64,000 nt of DNA from Anseranas semipalmata (taxonomy: Eukaryota; Chordata; Aves; Anseriformes; Anseranatidae). Positions within the stretch are counted from its first letter, which is position 1, and each line of letters starts with the position of its first letter. The position numbers and the translations under genes are program-made. The notes under the pieces were generated by a model. The model was not told the origin of the DNA and did no database searches. It worked only from the letters and a program-made list of their open reading frames with translations. Of the stretch, positions 41,601 through 53,600 are shown one piece after another. The stretch lies in NCBI GenBank assembly GCA_013399115.1, contig VXAA01001497.1, positions 1,151,624 to 1,215,623 on the forward strand, written 5' to 3'.

Positions 41601-44600
41601 TTTAGCTTTCTCTTGAGATTCTCATTGTTTTTTTATGAAATAGAGAATCTGTTACTGAAGTCATTGCACTAGTTCAAGTGCTTTGCAGAATGTGGTACTG
41701 ATCTCTGATACATTATATTTGTAAAAAGTTGCATAGAATGAAAAAGAATACAAGAAAAACCATTTGATTGTCCCAGCCAAAATGGTCTGTAGTTCCGAAC
41801 AGGTTTGTTCTCGTGAGCAAACAAAAGGACCATGCAACTAGAAAATTAAGTTGTTATCAAGGTGGACATTGATTTATTGCTGGAGAGTGTGAGAAAGAGT
41901 TTTATTAGGTCTTTGAGTCATTTAATAAACAGGCTTTGCAACCCAAATCCTTGCTTTCTCCAAAGTATGAACCAGAAAGAGAGCTTTACTGACATGGCTG
42001 CCTGCCTAATTATATGCTGCAATGTCAAAATTCAGTCGTAATTCAGAAAAAATAGCTGAAAATGATGAGTAATGAAATTGCAAGCTTGCTTTTTTCTTTC
42101 CACTGAAGCGCTGAGTTCTGATGGCAAAGAACTCAGACCTCCCCTTATCTTACTTATGACACATACCTTTCTCCTCCGTCCTTTACTCTTTGTTCTGCTT
42201 TGTTTGTGTTAATAACTTCATTAACTAACCAAAGCTGTATCTTGTGCAAAACTTTCTTGAGCACTGGGACTTGAAACTGTAGCTCAACAAGTGCTACAGT
42301 CGTACAGGCAATAAGTGTGGGTGGTACAGTTGTTATACCTGTGTTCCACTGAGCACTGAAGTTGCAAGTAAGAGTTTGCATGGGGAGACGCAAGCATTCC
42401 ATTCTGCTTCCTTTTGAACTCCTTATTTTGACCTTATGTTATCATCCAGAAAGCAGGATTGGATTTGAATGGCAGTAACAGCAGCTCCAGTCCATCACAG
42501 TTATTTTCCTTTCCCCAGACTGGATCACTGTTAACACCTTTAGTATCTTCTAAAAGAATATCAGGCAGATGCTTTTTGCATGCTATAGATCTTGAAAGAA
42601 CATATATATGAAGTCTTATGTGAAGAGTTTGGATTCAAAGATAGAGATTTTTTCCTTTCTACATTACACCCTTAATACAATTTTTAAGAGTTTTGTTTGT
42701 CACAGGAGGTCAAGATCTGACTGGAAATCTGAAAATCTGTTTAGTTGTTTAGTATTACACTTATCTATACAAAACCTTTGGTACTCTAGACTTAAATAAT
42801 TCATTAAATTAACACTGTAATGATTAGGAACTGATATATTTCTTAATAATTTTTAATATTGCTTACACTTTTAAAGTGTTCAGTTTGGAATTTGGAATTT
42901 CATATACTCACAGGACTGTTTCATCCGTTTCCAGCTCAAAATCTACTATACAACGAATTTATGTTTTCCTAAATGCAGTTTGCTTCTTTAGGCTAAAAGT
43001 AATTTCATTGTTATTTATATGATAGGTTTATGACCTTGTTTGCTCTGTTTGACCTGCTTGTATGTATTGAAACATAAATTTTCTTACCATTACAGAACGA
43101 ATCCAGAGAGCATATTGTTGCCTTCAACATGTTAAATTACAGAGCATGCAAAAATCTGTGGAAGTCTTGTGTAGAGCATCACACATTTTTTCAGGCAAAG
43201 AAGTCGCTACCTCATGAAAAAAAGATACTGTCACATTATTGGACCCTGGGTTCTAGAAATCCAGTAAAGTGAGTATTGTGTGAAAGCATGTTTTACATTG
43301 TGAATGGGAAAGGGAGGATTTATGTCAGTCATAGCTCAAGTTGGAGTTACAGAGCTCAGTTCTGCTCACGGCTGTGTCAGTCTTTGTGAACTTTTTTTTT
43401 TTCCAGCATGGTGTCAGTACAATAGAATGTTCCTAGAAAGCTATTGGAATATAAGGATGTTTTACTGGTATTGTTTCAACTTGCCTTTTCAGCTTAAAGT
43501 ATAAAAACACTAGAGAGTAAAAATGTTATGTGGCTAATGATCCAATAAGACAGTTTGCAGAACAGATTTGTTTTGAACTGTTTACTCCTTATTGTTATAT
43601 ACACAGTTTAATATGTTAGGGCAGTTTCTGAAAAGCGTGGTATTAATTGAGTACCGCAATGCCAATTAGTGACATGGAGATGAAAAAAAATTTTCCCATC
43701 CAGACATTCAAGATACCACTGTCGTGACACTTTTCATTTTTTATTTGCTTTGTTGACTTCTGCTGGTCATTGAGGTGGTAGTTTCATAGTGGCATCTCAG
43801 ATCTAGTTCCTGAAAAGTAGTACTTCAGAGCCTGTCATTTTGCTACATGAAGTTAGGATTGACTCTTCCCGTATCTACCATCTGGGCTGTAAGTCTTATG
43901 TCATTATCTTCTCTGAATGTGAGGTTTGGGGGAGTTTAGTTCTTTGATTATCTGTAGTCTCTGTAGACTTTCTGGAAAGTTGCTTGTTCTGATGGTTTTT
44001 GGAGAAGTATTTTATTTTCATTTTCTTTCCTTTATTTTTGCAGTGTGTTCCCTCAACTATTTAATTGTTCCTTATATTTAATTTGTCTGATTTTCTTTTT
44101 CCTATTTGGGCACAGATGTAATTTCTAACTGTTGTCACCATACTTCAAGTAGCTTCCCAGACTTCGGTGGCTGGCATTTCATATTCTCATGTCTCTTTCA
44201 ATACTGGAATTCAAGAGAACCTTTATTTTATGTTATGTACCTTAACAGAAACATCAAGAGCTGATATTGTTAGAACGGTTCTGGACCAGGTTTTAAATAG
44301 GCTCTGGCTTCCATCACAAGTCACCAAAAGAAAAAAAAAAAAATCTGATTAATATGGAATTCTTCAATATGCATTTTTCATAATACATCCTCTTTTTCCC
44401 CTCTTCCTTTCCATTCCCCCCATGTAAGCTTCTTTGAAAGAGCTTTTTGCTTTTGTAGAAGACGGTAGTAGTTGTTACCTTATCATTGCTATTCAGAAGA
44501 GACTTGCACAAATAAAATGTATAATACAGGAAAAAGCTTTTTCTCCTGAGTTCGTGGGCTGTATGTTTACTAAGCTTAAAACATATATGGGTAACTTAAT

Positions 44601-47600
44601 TTCAAATACACTTCATATTAAGTTTTCCTTCTTTTTTTTTTTTAATTTTGAGAAGCCTTAAAGTGCATCTTTAGAAGATGAAGGAATTAATTTGCTTTAA
44701 ACTATGAACAAGATATTTGAAAGACTTCAGAATATAAAGTGAAGTTGTGGGGTGCTTTATCTTTTTCACTTGTGTAAACAAAAAGCAGTACAATGCAAAG
44801 CATACTTGTGGTTTAGCATTTGCGTGAGTAACATCCATAGCATAAGCAACTTCATTTTTTTTTATGCCATGTAAAATAGAGACTTTTCAGTTCTGTAGTA
44901 AACTTGGGAAGCTGCTAACGTGCCTCTGTCCTGCAGAAATTCATGAAAACCTCAACTACTGCTTTTGGTTTTCATGACTTGTGTTCTAAAATAAAGTTGC
45001 TGTCCAATAGACCGTATGCAGCAAATCTGTTTCTGTTGTGATTATTTGATGATATTTTCAGTCTCCATCGGTGTGAGACTGGAGAGTTCTGTAACTATTT
45101 AACTTTTTCAAAGGGACATCCATACTCCTTAGTTAAGTGTAATGTAGAACCTAGAATCTTTTTCAAGATACTGTCTACAGTTTCCACCTCTGTTAATCGT
45201 TTGTTGTTGTTATACACTGACAATTATATCCAAATATAAGTATAGGACAGATCATACAGAGGCAGACCAGAGGTCTATCTAGCCCAACATCTTGCCTTCT
45301 GCTGTGGCAAAATAAATAAGGAAAGAATATGTAGCATTTTTCTCCACATACTCTGCTATCCTAGCCACCCACTATGTACAACTTGGGACTTAGTGAGCCG
45401 AAGTTCATTTCTCTGTAACTCTTAAACTGCTTGTTTTCCATGAGTAGAAATCCTATAAACCTGTAAGCCTGTGAACCTGGATGAGCAGCTTATGTCTCTG
45501 CTTACCTTGCAGAATGCCATGCAAAAAGATGCATAAAAGATTGTCTACCTAGACTTTGATCTACTTTAAAAAAAAAAAAAAAAAGTCATGCTGTGTAATT
45601 CCACTAGTAAGATTGCCTTCTGAGCTGAGATTCTGATGCAAACCTTTTGTTGGCAGGTTCTTGTCGGAAGAAGCAGTCCAGATCTGGAGATCCCCATTGC
45701 ATGTCAGATCTTTCTCTAATGGTTTATTCCTGTAATGAACACATCAGCCAAATGTGGCTTCCTTCTGGAAATAGTAGATAGATGGTTAAAGTGGTTCTGT
45801 GCTCAGTTAAGCCATTAGTGAATTGTTACCCCTTATATGAGTTTTAACAGGGAATGTCTAGAATCTTTTGCCTATACTTGAATCATTTTGTCAGGCACTT
45901 GGTTTGGTGCCAATAGAACATACCAAATTTCCTGTTTTCCCCTCCATCTTCTTGAACACAATTAGGTTAAAAATAACTCTCAGAGAAGGTTATTTTTACG
46001 CAGGTTTTTGATTAGGATTGTAGCAGGGATAAACAGTTTCATCCCCACAAGTGAGAGACAGCAAATGGCTCTGTGATAATGAGGGATAAGCACAGGGGAC
46101 TCTTTAAAATGTGAATTAGAAAATTGACTTTCAAAGCACATTTTATTTCATTGAATTTTTCTATGCAAAATAATTCACAGGTTTTTATCTTTATTTCTTT
46201 TCAGGTCTGTAAACAGCCAGTACTGCAGAAAAGTCATAGGTGGGATGGTTTGGAACCCATCTATGAGGAGATCTTTATCTGTTGAACATTTAGAGACCAA
46301 AAGCCTTCCTTCTCGATCACCTCCTGTTACCCCTAATTGGTAAATCAATTTTCAGCCTTTACCTTACCTTCCAGCCTCCTACTTTTTCTAATTGTATGTA
46401 TTCTAGCACACTAGTTATGTAGTGTCTACATACATATATATTCTCAAAATAACAGCATATTTAAATATGATGACAGGAGAAGAGTGGGTGTCACCTCAAC
46501 TTTAGCAAGGTTTTTGATACTGTCTGCAAAAACATTATATCCAAGTTATGACATTATGTTCTTGATGGGTGGACAACCAGATGGGTGAAAAAAAGGGTTG
46601 AATGACTGGAATAGGTTGTACCCTACCTGGAGACCGTAACAAGAGGAGTACTGCAAGGGTCTGCCTTGGGACCTGTCCTGTTTAACATCTTTGTGAGATG
46701 GAGGAGGCAGCAGAGAGCTTGCTCGTGTTGGCAAGTGACAACTAGCTGGGGGGATGAGTAAATAAGTTTGAGGCCAGGGCTGCTGTCCAAAAGGACCTTG
46801 ACAGCCTGGAGCAGTGGGCCTTACGGAAATAAGGTTCCCAGTGGAATGTTATAAAATTCAGTGAAGACAAAGGTAAAGTCGTGCGGAGGCAGAACCCAGT
46901 GCGACAGTATTAGCTGGGCTGCAACTCTCTGGAGAAGGACCTGAAAGTCTTAGTAGGCAGAATGCTGTACATGAGCAATCTGTGTTGCCCTGGCAGCAAA
47001 GACACCCAACCACAGCCTGGATGCATTAACAGAAGCACAGATGGTAGATCAAGGGAAGTGAGTATCCCCCTTTTGTTCAGCATTCATTAGACCTTCATCT
47101 AGAATGCTGCAACAAGTTTTGGGTCCACCAATACAAGAAATACTGACAAACTGGAGAGAGCTCAGCAAAAGCCACCAGCCACCAAGAGTCATGGGGCTAG
47201 AGCACTTCTGTGAGGAGAGGCTGAGACAACTGCACTTCTTCAGCCTGGAAAAGAGGTTTCCCAGATGCCTAATAACAGCCTGGCAATACTTAAGAGGAGG
47301 TTAGCTAGAGGTTGAGGCCAGATTCTTCACATTGGTGCACAGTGGGAGTACAAGGCAACAGATGCATGTTGAAACAAGAGAGGCTTAGACTGGATATAAG
47401 GAAAAACTACTTCATCACAAGGACAATTGAGCAGTGGTTGCCTAGACAAGTTGCGCAGTCTATATCCTCCAAATTTTTCCAAGATCTGACTGGATAAAGC
47501 CTTAAGCAGCCTGATCTGACCTCAGTTGACAGTGCTCTGAGCAGGAGGTTGGACTAAATGACCTCCATACTTCCTTTCCAAACTGAATTATCCCATGACC

Positions 47601-50600
47601 TTCCAGTACCAAAGGGGGAATACAAGAAAGCTGGAGAGGAACTCTTTATCAGGGAGTGTAGTGATAGGACAAGGGGTAATGACTTGAAATTGAAAGAGGG
47701 TAGATTGACATTAGGTATTAGGAAGAAATTATTTACTGTGAGGGTGGTGAGGCACTGGAACAGGTTGCCCAGAGGAGTTATTGATGCCCCACCCCTAGGA
47801 GGGTTCATGTCCAGGTTGGATGGGGCTTTGGGCAGCCTGGTCTAGTGGAAGGTGTTCCTGCCCATGGCAGGGGGGTTGGAACCAGATGATCTTTAAAGTC
47901 TCTTCCAACCCAAGTCATTCTATCATTCTGTGATAGAATATTATAACTTTAACGAGTACAAGTAGCAATTAAGGGGGGGAAGTCAGTTTAGGATACTGAA
48001 CCTGGCAGTATATGATCACCTAGTAGACCATACCAAATTTTTTTTTTAATTGATTATTTAAAGTGATGTATCTGTTAAAGTGAGACCTGTAGACCTGACA
48101 TGAAGACTTCAGGACATAGATTGCAGTAGGATAGAAACCATCTTGGAAGAGTTCTACAAATGATTACAACCTACCATTTTGTGTTCATGTTCTTTTTTTT
48201 TTAAGGCGGAGTCCTAGACTACGTCATGAAATTCGTAAACCACGACACTCATCTGTAGATAACCTTACAAATGAGATTACCTATATTACTGAGACAGAGG
48301 ATGTTTTTTACACATATAAGGGCTCTCCAACATCAAAAGACAGTGATTCGGAGTTCTCTCAGAACCGTAGTCCACAGAGGAGGTAAGGACTTCTGCAAAC
48401 AATTCATTGCCTATTGTGATTTAAAAACAAAACAAAACAGCTTTAGTATAAAACAGTCATCATAAGTTATAATATTAAAATTCTTAGTTCTTAGTAAAAT
48501 TAGTGAAGACATACCTGTTCGTATCTGAAATATCCCATTTCCTAGTAGCTTCTGCAACCCTTTCCCACCTGTTATAAACTTTCTTTTCTTTCGGGGAAGC
48601 TTTATTGAGCTCTTTTAAGAGTTCACTTACGTTCCACATTATCAGCTCCAACTGAGTTGAAAGACTTACTGCATTTGATTAAACAGGGGAACATAATACT
48701 AGCGGTCATCCATCTTTTTCTTCCTTGTATTGCCAGAACTGTAGATTGCCACTCTGAAGGCGGTCTCTGCTTTTCGCCTTCAGACACTTTGCTCTGTACC
48801 TTAAGGACCAACTGTTCTCCCTTGCAGCAGTCTGTCTACTGCTAAGTTTGCTTCCAGGACCTGAAGCACCTATCTATGTGCACTGATTATTTGTTTGCTC
48901 ATGTATTAGTTGTAATGTGTGGCTTTCCTCTTATTTACAGAGGCATTTCTTAATCAGTAACTTCATGTTAGCACAATATTAACTTCAAAAATAATAAATG
49001 TACCAGGTCATTGATCGGTCAATTTCAAAAAGAAAACAGCTACTTTGAAACTTTCATCTGGGGAGAATACTGTGCATTAAAATGCATGTTCCTTTTTAAT
49101 GTTACAAAAGGAAAACAGTTTCTGGTGATCCCTTGTAACTCAAAGGCATGATGCATTAACACATTGCTACTCAAAATACAAGTCGATAGGAATCACCTCT
49201 TTCTTTGATAGTGTGCAGCCACTAGCTGTGGCTTTAAACCCTGGACATAAACTGTTTTCTTCACGTTTGAAGACAACAGTATTGTTACTACATTATAGCA
49301 GAGAGGTTTTTGTGAAAGAATAGAAAATTTAACATGTTGTATATGTATTTGGAATTTGTCACTGTGATGATTGAAAATGTTCTGCTGTTTTTCTTACTGG
49401 AAGTCAGATAAACTGTAGTGCTAGTAGTGTCGGTAATAGCTGTAATAATGTATGTGATGCCTCTAGATATTATGAACAGTCATAGATATGAAGGCATGTC
49501 TTTCCTGTGTTCTTGCATTTACAGAGAGATTCTGCACTTGCAGAAGTAGCTTCCAAATAAAATTAATAAGAGGTAGATCATATGAGGAGATGATGAGTGT
49601 AGAATCTGTAGACAGAAAACCAAGCTGCCACGCTGTGTCCTGTCCTGTGACTGGTAGATTTTGTCCTGCCGTCGTCATTCTTGGTTTTGTTTTTTTCTTT
49701 AAGTTTCTTTTTACTTTTTTTCCCCTGCATTTTTTCTCCTCCTTGTTTCACCTTTCCTATACCTCCTGAGAATGGAGGGGAAAGCCTGTTTTTTATGGTG
49801 TTTCTCACAGTGAAAATAAGGCAGTCTAAACTTGAAACTGGCACATTCATTTCTTTTCTGAGCACTGGAAGATTCTGCTGTATCAGATTTACATCACTCA
49901 CTGTGGAGAAGATTACTGTTATAGAAAATTATGTTTATATGAGGTAATAAGTCATCCCGAACATGTTTTTTTTTTTTTTTTGGTATNNNNNNNNNNNNNN
50001 NNNNNTTTGGTATATTTATAGTATTTGATACTGTGTAGGTGACTGAAAAAATGCTTGCATAAATCTGATGAACTGTTAGACTTTGGTAAAATAAAATGGT
50101 CATTAATACTTTTAACAATTGAGGTAAAATATACAGTAATCATACAAATCAAAAAATGTTTCTTCTCTACACTGAAATTTTCAACATTTATATTAATTTA
50201 TATTAGTCCACATTCCAGTTTTAATTTTGTTCTTTAGTCATTACTTGTCTCACTCCGTTCGTTGAAAGATATAAAGTAAAATTAAGCCTATATATGTAGA
50301 TAAATCTTTCTCTGAGCACTTTATTGAAAGAGAATCTGCTTTATAAAAAAAAAATAAAAAAATGCTTAACTTACATATCTTTAGTATTAAATATGGACAA
50401 ACATTTGTCCTGGACTTTTGCCACACTTCAGGAATATTTAGTTATTAACTAGCAAACACCTTGCAGTGTACTGATAAATCTTTTAAAGCTAACTTACCTA
50501 CTTTTGCCGTGCTTGTTTTCATCAGACTTGAATTGACATAATTGAAACATATTTTGGAAAAATATTGAAATTGAAAATCTGTTGGTTTGTTTGTTTTTTA

Positions 50601-53600
50601 ACTTGTACAAGAGGGCCAAGAGTAGCTTCTCATAGTCCTGCCAATATATGCTGTCTTTAGAGGGCTCTTTTTTCTCCCTGCCTGCAATCTCACATTATCA
50701 AAAAAGGTGTTAGTTAATGCTGATTATAAATGATGAATTTCTTTGGTGTTAAGAAAAATCCAAAACAACTGTGGAGAGTTACTAGCAAGCATCTGTAAGG
50801 TGCTGATTTTTAATCACTGAATTGTTATGTCTAGGACCTCGAATCTTAATTCTAATCATATGGCTGCTTAATTTTTTAAATTAAACATGTTTACATCAGT
50901 TTAATTCACTATCTGAAGCTCAAGACTGTGCAAGCTGCAGTTAGCACAACATATAGCTATTTATTTTTCAGACTACCATGAGCATTTCAGGGGTGGGGGG
51001 AATGGCAGATAGGTTTCACTTGTTTTACCTCAGACCCTGGGTAAGTTTTACCTAAGACCCTGTCTTAGGTCCTTTTCATCAAAACAACTGCCCAAAGACA
51101 GGATTACCTTGAAACTATTCTGTTTGCTTTTGGGGACAAATGTATAGATAAAACTCACATATGTCAAGACTCACTGTGTACTTAATCCTACCAAGGCACG
51201 TTTGGAATCTTGGTGGACATTGGATTTGTAGAAGATAACATTGCTGGTAGAGTGCATAAACATGCTCTAATTTTCCTGTAAACCTTTTTCTTCTCTTGAC
51301 AATTCCAAGAATAATTATTTTCTTAACCATTTTTTTCCTTGCTGTGTTTAATCATTTAAGGGAATCAGTCATGTTCTGTTTTGTTTCTAGAAGCCAGTAC
51401 ACAATTTAGAAAACAAATTATGAGGAACAGTTCTGAGTTTAGAAGGCTTCAAACATATCAATTATTAACCTTATCTTCTCTTTCTTCTTCCACTTCTTTA
51501 AATATATTGTACTGTATCGCATGTTGACACCTTGAACTGTTTCCTGTTAAATAATTAAATAGCCGTGCTGGAGATGAGGGCCAAGAATATTTTGTCATTC
51601 ATTATATTTTCTCCCTGAAGAGCACAGTGATTGTTTTAAAAATGTACTCGGAGTGAACATTCTACCTTCTAAATACAATTTGAGGTATATCCTACAGGCT
51701 GTGGCTGAAAAAAGAGAAAATTAAAAATTAGAGCAAACTTTGTACATAGGCAAACTACAGAAAACCAGGGCAAGCTTGTCTTTTGTATCGGTGTAGCTAG
51801 GCTGCTTCTGCTACCCAAATTATCTAAGGTACTATCATATTCAAGTATAATTTGAAGCTCAGCCATAGTCAAAAGAAGCAATTTTTCTCTCTCAGATTAG
51901 AGTCTGCAGAAAAGATTGGAGCTGTCTATTACATATGTATTATAGGCAAAAAATTGCTCTAATCCCAAATGAACATATATTAGAGAGCTTTATTCACAGG
52001 GAATTAATAGGCTTGCTTATCCAAGCCAAGCCATTTCAAATCACAGCTGCATACAAAACTTGTCATTAAAGACAGTGCTGAAGAGGACTTCAGGAAGACT
52101 TTTGTTCAGTCCAGGGCTTTCCAGCCTTTGTGAAGAAAGCTTCCCTGTCAATTTTTTCTCCTTTTGCTTGCCGTGCTGCTGTCTGTCTCATCCAACTACT
52201 ACTGCCACTGAAATTAACACTGTGCACACATGGAGTCCACGCTGACAGTTCCCAAGTCCAACAGGTTGCTTTGTGTGTTATACCACACTTCTATCATTGC
52301 TGTGCCTCACCAGTTCAGAACAGGTGATTTAGTCTGTCTTGTACTATGTTCACTATATTTATCCTGTACCTGCATACATATGCACATTACTACTATTATT
52401 TTGCTTTTAAAACGATTTCAAGAATAATACTAAGATAAAACATACTACTTAGTAAGTGTACTTGTTTGGTAACTGTTTTTCAGTTAAAATTGGCTTTCCC
52501 TAGTCTTGACTTCAGCTTCCCTGAAGGTGTTTTGCTTTTCTTGAGAGATTTGCATTTTCTTTATTGAAGCACTGCTGCTACTGACTTACTACACTTCTCA
52601 TTTTAAGCAAGATAGAAAATCTCCTTTTGTTTTGTTAGGTTACACATCTTCATACTTTCTTAAACATTAAGGAACACATTAGGGAAGAGTTATGAATATG
52701 AAGGCTTATGGCTTTCCTTTAAGATAGAAAATATATTATATGGAATTATTATTTCTAAAGTAGTCTGCTGAAAGGCTGCTTTAATGTGTGGGTTTTTTTT
52801 TTTTTTTTTTTTCCCAAGCTGTTTGCATCATACCAACAGGCTACCTGCCATCAAACCACCCTGACCATCTCCTATCCTGATAGGTTGATTTGTGAAATGG
52901 GGAAGCTTGCCTTTGAGGAAAATGTTTCAATGTAATAGATTTAAATTACAGCTAGTTATTTCCAAAGGAAAGCTGATGGAGTTGTGCAGAGAATTCTTTT
53001 CAATTGCAGTTTTTCCTTTTTTTAACCTGCTATGGTACCTGAAGATTATCACTGTTGCAGTCTTTCTTCATAAGGGTACCCCTGCAGTTTCCAGATTTGG
53101 AATGAGGAAAACCTCACTGGTATAGAAGAATGAATTATTACTGATTTGTCTTTCAGTGACATTAATGCAGTCTGTATGCTGCTGTGTCATTTGAGGGCAA
53201 GAGGCCTCTGTAAAAATCAAGCAGTCCTACTGAAGTATGTGACACTGTTTCAAGATCATGTGAGGATATTCCAAAATATCTTCAATTTTATTAGTAACCT
53301 TCAAATCTAAGTTGGATTTAACTGGAGCAATAGGTTGAATACATTTTGGAATCATAGAATCTAACATGCTCGATCTTGTATCAGAAGTTAATTTTTGTCT
53401 TGACGCAGCACTGTCGATCCCCAGTGCAAGTTCTGTTTCTCAGTATTGACATCTATTTAAATAAAATAAAATAAAATAAAATGTAGCTGATATATGGGGA
53501 ACGTCAACTGAATGTGTATCATAGCCAGTGGTTCATGTGTAAGATCCTTCAAGGCTGATTTGAGAGAAACTAACTTACCCTTTACCTCCTATTAAGTAAG

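Larger units (their letters stand above)
38216..43095 (+). other. PTPN3: Intron 10 (4880 bp)
   Basis: Phase 0, ends CCATTACAG. Contains a 72-N assembly gap and an approximately 51-bp imperfect palindrome (39200-39250). No gene or repeat family recognised. Confidence 0.9.
46340..48205 (+). other. PTPN3: Intron 12 (1866 bp), mostly CR1
   Basis: Phase 2, GTAAAT to TTTTTTAAG. About 1.45 kb of it is two abutting plus-strand CR1 copies (46480-47936). Confidence 0.9.

Noticed and set aside
42154..42402. 82-aa minus-strand open frame in intron 10
   Set aside because: No motif, no splice or repeat context, and a length expected by chance in 64 kb.
47558..47845. 95-aa open frame as a host gene
   Set aside because: It encodes the CR1 ORF2 C-terminus ([22 protein letters not shown]), so it is mobile-element sequence.
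53345..53375. GGAATCATAGAATC as the start of a reversed CR1 tail
   Set aside because: The match stops after about 14 bp and the following sequence does not continue into CR1.
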